From positions 1-18,701 of the forward strand of contig JBKCIQ010000133.1 in NCBI GenBank assembly GCA_046302135.1: DNA of 18,701 bases. Direction: 5' to 3'. The DNA is from AM-1111 sp046302135 (GTDB lineage Bacteria; Bacteroidota; Bacteroidia; B-17B0; Aurantibacillaceae). Of the stretch, positions 8,817-15,974 are shown one piece after another; position 1 is the first letter of the stretch, and the number at the start of each line of letters is the position of its first letter. The notes under the pieces were generated by a model. It was not told where the DNA came from. It ran no database searches and worked only from the letters and a program-made list of their open reading frames with translations. The position numbers were made by a program, and so were the translations under genes.

Positions 8817-10709
8817 ATGAAAATCAGCAACTACGAAGAGTATCAAAAAGCATACAAGCAATCTGTTGAACAACCTGAAACATTTTGGAAAAATGTTGCT
8901 GAAAATTTTTTCTGGCGCAAAAAATGGGACAAGGTTCTTGATTGGAGTTTTTCTGATTATTCGGTTAAATGGTTTTTAAATGCTGAACTCAACATCACTG
9001 AAAACTGCCTTGACTGTCATCTTGAAAAGTACAGCAATAAGCCGGCAATCATTTGGGAACCTAATGATCCTAATGAAAAAGGAAAAACACTTACCTATAA
9101 AGAATTGTTCGAAGAAGTTTGCCGTTTCGCAAATGTTTTAAAAAACAATGGCGTTAAAAAAGGAGATAGAGTATGTATTTACCTCCCAATGATTCCGGAA
9201 TTAGCAATATCGGTTCTCGCTTGCGCAAGAATTGGGGCGATTCACTCGGTAGTGTTCGGTGGGTTTTCATTCAGCTCACTTGCCGACAGAATTCATGATG
9301 CTGATTGCTCATTAGTGGTTACATCAGACGGAGGCTTCAGAGGCGCTAAAGATATTCCACTAAAAAGTGTAGTTGATCAAGCATTGGAAACATGTCCTTC
9401 AGTTAAAAAAGTTTTGGTGGTTAAGAGAACAGGTATAGAGGTGAAAATGAAAGCAGATAGAGATGTTTGGTTGAGTGAAGAATTAAAAAAAGTTAACTCA
9501 ACCTGTTTGGCGGAAGTAATGAATTCAGAAGACATGTTATTCATTCTCTACACCAGTGGCTCAACAGGAAAACCAAAAGGCGTGGTACACACAACCGGAG
9601 GTTATATGGTTTACACAGCATATACTTTTCAGAATGTGTTTCAGCCGAAGGAAAACGATATTTACTGGTGTACTGCAGATATCGGCTGGATAACGGGGCA
9701 CTCTTATTTGGTTTATGGTCCTCTGCTCAACGGTGCAACCACCTTAATGTTTGAAGGAATTCCTACATATCCGGATGCGGGAAGATTCTGGCAAGTGATT
9801 GATAAATACAAGGTCAACATTTTTTATACTGCACCAACCGCAATACGTTCGTTGGAAGCATTGGGATTAGATTATGTAAAGCCATACAAATTAGATTCGC
9901 TCAGGGTGCTTGGAACAGTTGGTGAACCCATCAACGAAGAAGCTTGGAATTGGTATGATAAAAATATTGGAAAAGGAAAGTGTCCGATAGTTGATACCTG
10001 GTGGCAAACAGAAACCGGAGGCATCATGATTTCTCCACTGGCTGGAATTACAAAAACAAAACCGGGTTTCGCAACCTTACCACTACCTGGAGTACAACCT
10101 GTAATTGTAGATGAAAAAGGAAATGAATTACACGGCAATGGCGTAGAAGGAAGACTTTGTTTTAAATTTCCCTGGCCATCCATCATCAGAACAACTTATA
10201 ACAATCATGAGCGCTGTAAGGAAACCTATTTTTCCACCTTTAAAAATTATTACTTTACGGGTGACGGATGCAGAAGAGATGAAGACGGGTACTACCGCAT
10301 AACGGGTAGAGTAGACGATGTGATTAAAGTTTCAGGCCACCTTTTGGGGACAGCTGAGATTGAAAATGCAATCAATCAACATCCGGATATTGTGGAAAGT
10401 GCTGTAGTTGGTTTTCCTCATGAAATTAAAGGCTGGGGAATATATGCTTTCGTAATAAATGATAAAAACAGAAACGACACAGAACAACTTAAAAAGGAAA
10501 TTGTTGAGTCGGTTAACAAACACATGGGGCCTATTGCAAAGCCGGATAAAATTCAAATTGTAGCAGGATTACCAAAAACTAGAAGCGGAAAAATCATGAG
10601 ACGAATTCTTAGAAAAGTAGCAGAAGGCGATTTAACTAGTCTTGGTGATACCTCAACCCTACTCGATCCGAGTGTAGTAGATGAAATAATAAAGGGAAAA
10701 GTGAATTAA
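8817..10709 (+). CDS. acs: Acetyl-CoA synthetase (acetate--CoA ligase, AMP-forming)
   Basis: The protein has 630 residues, slightly shorter than the usual 640-660. It activates acetate with ATP to acetyl-AMP and then forms acetyl-CoA in the cytosol. Visible motifs: an N-terminal ACS domain (FWKNVAENFFWRKKWDKVLDW); the P-loop-like A3 motif YTSGSTGKPKGV at 245-256; GHSYLVYGPL; the pocket motif TWWQTETGG with Trp395-396, the bulky residue type that restricts the pocket to acetate; the hinge/A8 region GRVDDVIKVSGHLLGTAEIE; and the end motif KTRSGKIMRR, in which Lys592 is the catalytic lysine that is acetylated in characterised Acs enzymes. Preference for acetate over propionate is inferred from the pocket. 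It is divergent from the caspase gene and convergent with marR. Confidence 0.93.
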   Translation: MKISNYEEYQKAYKQSVEQPETFWKNVAENFFWRKKWDKVLDWSFSDYSVKWFLNAELNITENCLDCHLEKYSNKPAIIWEPNDPNEKGKTLTYKELFEEVCRFANVLKNNGVKKGDRVCIYLPMIPELAISVLACARIGAIHSVVFGGFSFSSLADRIHDADCSLVVTSDGGFRGAKDIPLKSVVDQALETCPSVKKVLVVKRTGIEVKMKADRDVWLSEELKKVNSTCLAEVMNSEDMLFILYTSGSTGKPKGVVHTTGGYMVYTAYTFQNVFQPKENDIYWCTADIGWITGHSYLVYGPLLNGATTLMFEGIPTYPDAGRFWQVIDKYKVNIFYTAPTAIRSLEALGLDYVKPYKLDSLRVLGTVGEPINEEAWNWYDKNIGKGKCPIVDTWWQTETGGIMISPLAGITKTKPGFATLPLPGVQPVIVDEKGNELHGNGVEGRLCFKFPWPSIIRTTYNNHERCKETYFSTFKNYYFTGDGCRRDEDGYYRITGRVDDVIKVSGHLLGTAEIENAINQHPDIVESAVVGFPHEIKGWGIYAFVINDKNRNDTEQLKKEIVESVNKHMGPIAKPDKIQIVAGLPKTRSGKIMRRILRKVAEGDLTSLGDTSTLLDPSVVDEIIKGKVN

Positions 10710-10745
10710 AATGCTTAGGGTAAAAAATTTAAAAAGAAAAATATT

Positions 10746-11195
10746 TTAACCCCTTAATTCATCCAGTAACTCGTTTAAAAGTTTAACTTTTGATTTGGAT
10801 AAATTTTTAAATGTATCAATTGTTATATCGTCAATAAAGTCTAAATCTTTTAAAATAGTCAATCCTTTATCAGAAATGCTGGCGTTTATACTTCGTCTAT
10901 CTTGAGGACAAATCTCTCTTTTAGCGTAACCCTTAGCAACCAATTTGTCTAAGATTCTGGAAGTGTCACTCATTTTATCTAGCATCCTTTCCTTAATGTA
11001 TTTGAGTGAACAAGGATTTGGATTCTGTCCTCTTAGAATTCTAAGCACATTATACTGCTGATGTGTTAAATCTATCCCTTTAAAAAAATGTTCGTATTTA
11101 GAATTTAACCAATTAGAAGTAAACAAAATGTTGATGGCCAGTTTTTGCTGTGGCGTCTTAAAATTTTTTTGGTATATTTCTTCCTCAAGTTTCAT
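10746..11195 (-). CDS. MarR family transcriptional regulator
   Basis: The protein has 149 residues from the ATG at 11195. It has MarR winged-helix architecture: N-terminal dimerisation helix (KLAINILFTSNWLNSKYEHF), then LTHQQYNVLRILRGQNP, the recognition region ERMLDKMSDTSRILDKLVAKGY, the wing CPQDRRSINASISDKG with the conserved DRR, and a C-terminal dimerisation helix. A longer frame from 11240 would start inside the hairpin between this gene and the upstream yceI-family gene. I prefer 11195 because MKLEEEIYQKNF is a typical family start. It lies 50 bp downstream of that gene on the same strand. It most likely represses the yceI-family promoter, and so itself, through the palindromes at 11865-11904. 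The inducer is unknown. Confidence 0.88.
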   Translation of the reverse strand: MKLEEEIYQKNFKTPQQKLAINILFTSNWLNSKYEHFFKGIDLTHQQYNVLRILRGQNPNPCSLKYIKERMLDKMSDTSRILDKLVAKGYAKREICPQDRRSINASISDKGLTILKDLDFIDDITIDTFKNLSKSKVKLLNELLDELRG

Positions 11196-11234
11196 AAAAA
11201 ACTTCCGTTTCAAATTATTTTCAAAACGGAAGTT
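11196..11234 (-). terminator. Rho-independent-like hairpin between yceI-family gene and marR
   Basis: On the minus strand, AACTTCCGTTT (11234-11224) and AAACGGAAGTT (11210-11200) form a perfect 11-bp stem with a 13-nt loop. The stem is followed by a run of six T that touches the marR ATG at 11195. It begins 11 bp after the upstream stop codon. It has the form of an intrinsic terminator or attenuator that would lower marR expression relative to the upstream gene. Confidence 0.65.
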
Positions 11235-11245
11235 AGTCAAAAAAA

Positions 11246-11839
11246 TTATGCTTTATTCAGCTCAATATTGATGTCAATCTTAACCTCATCACTTACAATA
11301 ACTCCTCCTGACTCAAGCGCCATATTCCATGTTAGACCAAAATCTTTACGATTGAGTGTGCCTGTAACCTTGAAGCCGTTTTTAATATTTCCGTATGGGT
11401 CTTTCATAACCTTAGATGCTCCTACAGCTGTTAAGGTTACTTTTTTGGTCACGCCATGCATTGTAAGATCTCCGGTTAAGATATAGGTTGTTTTACTCTT
11501 ACCGCTTTGCTTCATGCTAATTGATTTAAAAGTAATCTTTGGGTATTTTGCCGCATCAAAAAAATCGGCACTCTTTAAATGACCATCTCTTTTGTCGTCT
11601 TCGGTATTTATGGAAGCAACATCGGCTGTGAACTCAATCTTTGCGTCTGTAAAATCCATCTCAGATTTAGAAATTACACTTCCTTCATAAACTTTAAACT
11701 TTCCTTCAGTTTCGCTCACCATTAAGTGTGTAACCGAAAACCCCAATTTAGAGTGAGATCCGTCAACTTTCCAGTTAACTTGTGCGTTGGCAGAAATCAT
11801 ATACAATGATGTTGCTGCTGTAATTAATAGTTTTTTCAT
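11246..11839 (-). CDS. YceI-family periplasmic lipid-binding-like protein
   Basis: The protein has 197 residues. The signal peptide is about 1-19, ending ISANA before QVNW. The mature protein has the YceI lipocalin-like beta-barrel pattern: WKVDGSHSKLGFSVTHL near the start, then DDKRDGHLKSADFFDAAKYP with the family's HLKS.DFFD..KYP signature, GDLTMHGVTKKV with the usual MHGVTK motif, and NRKDFGLTW near the end. Family members bind polyisoprenoid or other long hydrophobic molecules in the periplasm and are often induced by stress or high pH; the ligand here is unknown. It is first in the yceI-marR unit, behind the promoter/operator at 11858-11904, with a leader of roughly 15 nt. Confidence 0.92.
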   Translation of the reverse strand: MKKLLITAATSLYMISANAQVNWKVDGSHSKLGFSVTHLMVSETEGKFKVYEGSVISKSEMDFTDAKIEFTADVASINTEDDKRDGHLKSADFFDAAKYPKITFKSISMKQSGKSKTTYILTGDLTMHGVTKKVTLTAVGASKVMKDPYGNIKNGFKVTGTLNRKDFGLTWNMALESGGVIVSDEVKIDINIELNKA

Positions 11840-11857
11840 GTTTTATTTTTTATTCCG

Positions 11858-11904
11858 CAAATATATGTTATAACATCTGTTGTTGCAACATTTATTTTAA
11901 TGTT
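11858..11904 (-). promoter_or_regulatory. Bacteroidota promoter of the yceI-family gene with overlapping palindromic operators
   Basis: On the minus strand, TTG (11888-11886), 20 nt, then TATATTTG (11865-11858) matches the Bacteroidota -33/-7 promoter (TTG, about 20 nt, TAnnTTTG). Two perfect palindromes lie on it: TGTTGCAACA (11881-11890) covers the -33 box, and ATGTTATAACAT (11865-11876) fills the spacer and touches the -7 box. A third inverted pair, AACATT/AATGTT (11887-11892 and 11899-11904), overlaps the upstream side. The related half-site GTT..AAC recurs. This is the layout of a repressor operator, and MarR encoded at 10746 is the obvious candidate. Confidence 0.75.
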
Positions 11905-12079
11905 GGTTGTTAAAATTTTCAATATAAGATAACATTAGGGTGAGATGCGTCTTGGTTTTTGTCCTAGTTCTAAATATTTGTGCCTAAACTTATAGCAATA
12001 CATATAAAACAAGCCTAGTTGTAATTTTAGCAAAAGCGAATTTTGTGTTAACTTTACAATTAAGTTTATTAATACCCTC

Positions 12080-12874
12080 ATGAAAAAAAAATTACTTTAC
12101 ATTTTTTCCCTCTTCATTTTTTCGTTGAATGCTCAGGACTATTCCTGGCTCGGAAAAAAGCTAGATTACTCAGACACACTCAGGCTTTGTGACATTTATA
12201 AAAACATGAAGGAAGCAATGGTTGCTCCTGAAAAAGTTGAGTGCCTTCAACTTGTAGTTGAAAAATCAGGGAACAATTACAAGCAGTTCTGTGATAATTT
12301 GTCAAAATTCATAAACCTTAGGAAACTGGTCATCATTAACAGTCCCGGATTAAACTTGGATATTCCTGCGGAGTTATGGAACCGAAGCAAAATGGAATAT
12401 CTAATGTTGGATGGGTTTTGGGATGAATCAGTTACAGGTATTGAAAAAATGAGTAATCTAAAATTTTTATCTCTGGATGGTTTTGCATTAAAAAAGTTTC
12501 CAAATGAGGTTTTAGCTTTGAAAAAACTTGCGGTACTCGATCTTTCAATGAATCTAATCTCAGAACTACCTCAGGAAATATCACAGATGACTGCGCTTCG
12601 GGAATTAGAACTTACCAATAATTGTTTCACTGAAATTCCTGAACAAATCGGAAACCTCTCCAGCATCGAATACTTTATCATGAATAACGCAGATTTCGGA
12701 GGCCCTATACCTCCTGGTGTTAATAACGTTTGTCTTAATTCGTTTTCAAAATTTCCTGAAGTGTTTTCTAAAACAACAAAATTAAAACACGCAAGTATTT
12801 TTTTTCATGAACATGTTGACCCTGCGTTAAAGAAAAAAATTAAATCTACCTATAAGAAAATTAAATTCTCATAA
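12080..12874 (+). CDS. Secreted leucine-rich repeat protein
   Basis: The protein has 264 residues. The signal peptide is about 1-18 (KKLLYIFSLFIFSLNA before Q19). Residues about 78-215 hold five to six leucine-rich repeats of the LxxLxLxxNxLxxLPxxI type, clearest at LAVLDLSMNLISELPQEI and LRELELTNNCFTEIPEQI. The C-terminal 40 residues are basic (KKKIKSTYKKIKF) and do not look like a T9SS sorting domain, so the mature protein may stay in the periplasm or leave by another route. LRR domains usually bind proteins; the partner is unknown. It is followed after 21 bp by another secreted-protein gene on the same strand, so both are probably one transcript. Confidence 0.8.
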   Translation: MKKKLLYIFSLFIFSLNAQDYSWLGKKLDYSDTLRLCDIYKNMKEAMVAPEKVECLQLVVEKSGNNYKQFCDNLSKFINLRKLVIINSPGLNLDIPAELWNRSKMEYLMLDGFWDESVTGIEKMSNLKFLSLDGFALKKFPNEVLALKKLAVLDLSMNLISELPQEISQMTALRELELTNNCFTEIPEQIGNLSSIEYFIMNNADFGGPIPPGVNNVCLNSFSKFPEVFSKTTKLKHASIFFHEHVDPALKKKIKSTYKKIKFS

Positions 12875-12895
12875 AAAAAATTTCACGGTAACAAC

Positions 12896-13552
12896 ATGGC
12901 TTCAAAATTGAAATACAAGTTTTTATCGCCTCTTAAAAAAATATCTTTTTTTGTTTTAATAATTTTCTTTTTCGCATTCTTTCAGACAACAAACGCTCAG
13001 CTCATCATCAAAAATTTTGTTGCACAGCCCGCCAACTCTTCGCAGATGTTAGTCTCGTGGACCGTAGGGGCAGGCTCTACAACATGCGCAGATCTTCAGC
13101 TTTTCTGGAGTACCGATAGTTTTAACACAACATCAAGCTGGATACATACCTTACCGGGTATGTGCGGACTAACCGGGGCTGATGAAAGCTACTATTATCA
13201 GCACAACAACCCCGACACGCATGGAAAAAACTATTACCGCCTTAAATCATTTGGTTCAAATGTGAGCCCAATAATTGTTTACAATTTTGGTGAAGACAAC
13301 GGGGAATACATCATGATTCCCAACCCGATTAATGCTTTTGGTGGAGTCCTCACATTTAAAAATCCTGACAATGATCTCTGGGTACTCGATATCTGTAATG
13401 CGAATTGCACCGTCAGATATATGTTCCCAAATATTTACAATCCTAATGTAGAACTGCCCGGCAGTTTATTTGAAAACGGGATTTATTTTTTCCGTCTTTA
13501 CAGCGCAAGCGGGAATCTAATAAAAGGAAAATTTATTGTAGCGAAAGACTGA
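12896..13552 (+). CDS. Small T9SS type A secreted protein
   Basis: The protein has 218 residues. A long basic N-region and hydrophobic core end at TTNA before Q35, a signal peptide of about 34 residues. Residues about 38-130 look like a fibronectin type III-like beta-sandwich of the kind often placed before T9SS tails (MLVSWTVGAGSTTCADLQLF, NYYRLKSFGSN). Residues about 137-218 match the type A sorting domain: IPNPINAFGG, a central strand pair around DICNANCTVRYMF, and the end motif GIYFFRLYSASGNLIKGKF. It should pass the outer membrane through the type IX system and be anchored or released. It has no enzyme domain. It is the second gene of a probable operon with the LRR protein and converges with the phosphatase remnant at 13598. 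Confidence 0.8.
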   Translation: MASKLKYKFLSPLKKISFFVLIIFFFAFFQTTNAQLIIKNFVAQPANSSQMLVSWTVGAGSTTCADLQLFWSTDSFNTTSSWIHTLPGMCGLTGADESYYYQHNNPDTHGKNYYRLKSFGSNVSPIIVYNFGEDNGEYIMIPNPINAFGGVLTFKNPDNDLWVLDICNANCTVRYMFPNIYNPNVELPGSLFENGIYFFRLYSASGNLIKGKFIVAKD

Positions 13553-13597
13553 GCTGTTTTAGGACTCAACCAGTAAACTAAATTTTATTAAATAAAA

Positions 13598-14040
13598 CTA
13601 TACTCTAATTCCAATTATTGTTATGTTATCTACTTGTTCCAGGTCGCCTTTCCAATTGATGAAGGTTTGTTCCAATAATTTCTTTTGTTCTGCAATAGGT
13701 AATTGTGAATTCTGCTTTATTAACTCCCGCAATTTCTTACTCATAAACTTCTTGCCTTTTGGTCCTCCAAACTGATCAGAGAAGCCATCTGTATTTAAAG
13801 TTTTAAAATCGTGAACGCAAAGACTTGCATCCATCCCGTCCCTACCTCCATCCTCACTTCCATCTTTTTTTAATCTATCAATAATTATTTGTATTGTTAC
13901 ATTCAAAATTTCTGCAGGCTCGTGATAATTTTCTATGGCTCTTTCAAGAGATGTAGTATTTAGTAAGCACATAATTGCACCGGGAACACCGCACCCTGTA
14001 CTATCTGCCGTACATATAACAAAGTTTTTGTAAATTCTGA
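13598..14040 (-). pseudogene. Remnant of SpoIIE/PP2C-type phosphatase domain
   Basis: The phosphatase frame is open upstream of its first ATG (13972) and reads IYKNFVICTADSTGCGVPGA before it, so it was once part of a longer protein. It continues with PAEILN, DRLKKDGSEDGGRDGMDASL and then jumps from VHDFKT straight to NTDGFSDQFGGPKGKKFMSK and ends QVDNITIIGIRV. In family members about 60 residues lie between those two parts, and a GDFYW motif with a metal-binding aspartate precedes the part seen here; both are absent. The highly conserved TGHGVPGA reads TGCGVPGA. An ORF from 13972 gives 124 residues but should not be active. It follows the TPR gene at 14041 in another frame; see the linked finding. 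Confidence 0.8.
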
Positions 14041-15222
14041 TTAGCGCTTTTTTTTCAATTTGATAACTATTAAAAATAAAAAACTAACTAAAACCAACAA
14101 TATAATAGTTGTAAAGGCTCCAATTGCAATCGCCTTTTGTCTTCCGTTTTCCACACTTAATATCCTGTTTTCTTTTTCCTTCTTCTCTGCTTCATACTTT
14201 GAAGACATTTCAATTATTATTTTATCTCTATTTCTTAAAAACATTGTATCTCGGCTTGTCGACATCAAGACTTGGTATTCGAGGGCTCTTTCAAAGTCCT
14301 TTTTCTCTCGGTAGATCTGCACATAAGCGGAGTAAATTTCTATCAGATCTTCAAAGTTTTTAGTTTTCTCAGCAATAAACTTGCTGCTATCTAAAAAAGT
14401 TAATGCTTCTTTTTGCATTTTTTGCGCTTGATAAAGATTGGCAATATTAAAGTATGCAATTACCAGACTATGCTGATCCTTCATTTTCTTTGCATATATT
14501 AGGTGCTCATTAAAATTTGCCAAGGCCCCAGCATATCTTCCCAGATCTTGAAAAACGACCCCTACATTGTTCAATGCCTCTGCCACGCGGAAGTCATCCT
14601 TGCTGATTTTAAAAAGCTCTAGGGCATTCTGAAAATAATTAAGTGCCTTTATTAAGTCGCCGATTTTATAATGTATTGAGCCCAAATGAGTAAAAACTTC
14701 TGCCTTCCGAGAATTAAACTTTGGTTGATTACATAAGGTCAAAGCTGCATCAAATTGCTTAAGTGCTTTCTCATTTAGTCCCTGTAGTTTATAGATGTGG
14801 CCAATGTTCCCAAAAATCGAAATTAACGCGCTTGTATCATTTAACTTTTGTGATAATTTCTCCGAATCGTAATAAAATTGTAGCGACTTAATATAATTAC
14901 CCTTTTCAGTTTGAATTACACCGAGATAATTCAAAAACTCTGCACTTTCCTTTTCTTGCTGATTTCTCCTGGCTAATTCCAGTCCTATTTTTGAATAAAA
15001 CTCCGCCGAATCATTATTGGTGTAAAGGTAATTGTGCGCAATATTCAGTAGCAATTTTATCTTTTCATTGTTTTTATTTGTTTGCCGAAGTGTTTTTTTT
15101 AATGAATCCGGGTTATCGGCTAAAATAAAATTAGCACAAAACAGAACTTGTATAAAGACTAAGTGTTTAAACCAAATTTTAGATTTAGGAGAAAATAATT
15201 CCAAATATTTGCATCTTCGCAT
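14041..15222 (-). CDS. TPR-repeat membrane sensor half of a broken TPR-SpoIIE protein
   Basis: The protein has 393 residues. An N-terminal signal sequence lies at about 17-36 (LVFIQVLFCANFILA). Residues about 45-310 hold about seven tetratricopeptide repeats (FLNYLGVIQTEKGNYIKSLQ, IFGNIGHIYKLQGLNEKALK, ALNNVGVVFQDLGRYAGALA). A charged coiled-coil (about 335-362) and one membrane helix (about 364-387) end in KLKKKR. In Bacteroidota this periplasmic-TPR/coiled-coil/TM arrangement normally continues into a cytoplasmic kinase or SpoIIE phosphatase output domain. Here it stops just after the helix, and phosphatase coding sequence follows 2 nt out of frame. The product would therefore be a sensor without output. 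A TAnnTTTG match (15227-15234) lies only 4 bp from the ATG, too close for a normal leader, so the upstream region may have been replaced. Confidence 0.75.
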   Translation of the reverse strand: MRRCKYLELFSPKSKIWFKHLVFIQVLFCANFILADNPDSLKKTLRQTNKNNEKIKLLLNIAHNYLYTNNDSAEFYSKIGLELARRNQQEKESAEFLNYLGVIQTEKGNYIKSLQFYYDSEKLSQKLNDTSALISIFGNIGHIYKLQGLNEKALKQFDAALTLCNQPKFNSRKAEVFTHLGSIHYKIGDLIKALNYFQNALELFKISKDDFRVAEALNNVGVVFQDLGRYAGALANFNEHLIYAKKMKDQHSLVIAYFNIANLYQAQKMQKEALTFLDSSKFIAEKTKNFEDLIEIYSAYVQIYREKKDFERALEYQVLMSTSRDTMFLRNRDKIIIEMSSKYEAEKKEKENRILSVENGRQKAIAIGAFTTIILLVLVSFLFLIVIKLKKKR

Positions 15223-15235
15223 ACAACAAAATTAA

Positions 15236-15448
15236 ATTTTTTTAGCAATAGAAATTATTTCAGCAAGACCATCTACAAATAAGCCAGGATTAATCAATGT
15301 AGTAAATGAAGACGACAATACACCAAATGGTGAAACTGTAAACTACATTGAAAGAAGCACTGCCAATGTTAAAGGCCTCGTTGAGTTCGACATTTCGGAC
15401 GCGGACGGTATGGCAATTAATATAAAAGTTATTCGCCCAGTTGTCTGA
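15236..15448 (+). pseudogene. Start-less coding fragment, unrecognised
   Basis: From the stop at 15233-15235 an open frame of 70 codons runs to TGA 15446-15448. It has no start codon except an ATG 13 codons before its end. The residues look protein-like (EIISARPSTNKPGLINVV near the start, then NVKGLVEFDISDADGMAINI and a final IRPVV) and the base composition is higher in GC than the flanks. I do not recognise the family. It is most simply the C-terminal end of a gene whose 5' part was lost at a junction just upstream of the TPR gene start. A GC-rich repeat begins 5 bp after its stop. Confidence 0.45.
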
Positions 15449-15452
15449 AAAA

Positions 15453-15487
15453 CCTTCGCGCTTCGACAGGCTCAGCGCTCAGCACTC
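15453..15487 (+). repeat. GC-rich REP-like repeat, copy 1
   Basis: This 35-bp element contains CTTCGACAGGCTCAGCGCTC and matches the element at 15931-15965 in 30 of 35 positions, same orientation. It is a GC-rich island in AT-rich DNA. It begins 5 bp after the stop of the coding fragment at 15236-15448. Its first ten bases (CTTCGCGCTT at 15454) also recur inverted at 15595-15604. Confidence 0.7.
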
Positions 15488-15761
15488 TGTAAATTGATTT
15501 TGGTTTACTTATTACTATTTTTCTGGTATTAAAGAATTGACATCCAGGATTTGTAAATAATTTGGTGATAATTTGATAATTATTACTTTTCACCAAGCGC
15601 GAAGATTTCTTCTGCCTTCATCTTTTAGGCAACTTCACTACATTCGAAGACCAATTTAAATACTCAGCAATTCTGGAAGCAAGATAATACGGCATATTCA
15701 ATAAATTATATTTTTTTCTAGCGATAGTTTTAACTTTCGTTATATTAAATTCTTCTGTACG

Positions 15762-15777
15762 AAAATTAGGGTAATTT
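15762..15777 (+). repeat. 16-bp direct repeat, copy 1
   Basis: AAAATTAGGGTAATTT is identical to 15828-15843, with starts 66 bp apart. 66 is a multiple of three, so both copies fall in the same minus-strand frame. Confidence 0.7.
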
Positions 15778-15827
15778 TTATAAATTGTTTTTATATAATA
15801 ATGGTAATTTGTTAGATGTTTTGTTTT

Positions 15828-15843
15828 AAAATTAGGGTAATTT
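15828..15843 (+). repeat. 16-bp direct repeat, copy 2
   Basis: Exact second copy of AAAATTAGGGTAATTT at 15762-15777. Confidence 0.7.
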
Positions 15844-15930
15844 ATTTGAGTATGAATTTATTCTCCTCGAAAAAAGTAAAATAAATTTTCCTATAATCAG
15901 CTCTTAAAAAGATTGCTAGCTGAATAAAAA

Positions 15931-15965
15931 CTTTCGCACTTCGGCAGGCTCAGCGCTCGGTACTC
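15931..15965 (+). repeat. GC-rich REP-like repeat, copy 2
   Basis: This 35-bp element contains CTTCGGCAGGCTCAGCGCTC and matches copy 1 at 15453 in 30 of 35 positions, same orientation. It lies 9 bp beyond the ancestral stop (15975-15977) of the minus-strand LamG gene, so both copies abut the 3' end of a coding region. Confidence 0.7.
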
Positions 15966-15974
15966 GACTTTGTT

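Larger units (their letters stand above)
15618..15857 (-). other. Start-less open frame, possible gene remnant
   Basis: A minus-strand frame of 79 codons runs from a stop at 15858-15860 to TGA 15618-15620. The only ATG is at codon 55, giving MPYYLASRIAEYLNW and ending VVKLPKR. The upstream part contains NYPNF followed by K or R and T twice, 22 residues apart, which is the translation of the 16-bp direct repeat. The C-terminal third reads like a real protein end, the rest is AT-rich. I do not recognise a family and it may be chance. Confidence 0.25.
15449..15974. other. Gene-poor, AT-rich intergenic stretch
   Basis: No intact gene is visible in these 526 bases. They hold the two GC-rich repeats at the edges, a 10-bp inverted pair (CTTCGCGCTT 15454-15463; AAGCGCGAAG 15595-15604), a 16-bp direct repeat (15762-15777 and 15828-15843), and on the minus strand a 79-codon open frame without a usable start (15618-15857). 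Confidence 0.7.

Noticed and set aside
9872..10186. Minus-strand open frame of 104 codons inside acs
   Set aside because: Shadow of a strongly conserved acs coding region.
10714..10759. Possible bidirectional terminator between acs and marR (GGGT...ACCCC)
   Set aside because: The stem is imperfect and AT-rich and overlaps the marR stop; too weak to list as a feature.
11145..11486. Plus-strand open frame of 113 codons
   Set aside because: Runs antisense across the end of the yceI-family gene, the hairpin and marR; all three are better explained on the minus strand.
15227..15234. Perfect TAnnTTTG (TAATTTTG) in front of the TPR gene
   Set aside because: Only 4 bp from the ATG and no TTG at the right distance, so transcription would start at or inside the start codon.
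15453..15965. Idea that the two GC-rich repeats are ends of a small insertion element
   Set aside because: They are direct, not inverted, no transposase or target duplication is visible, and the interior shows no intact gene.
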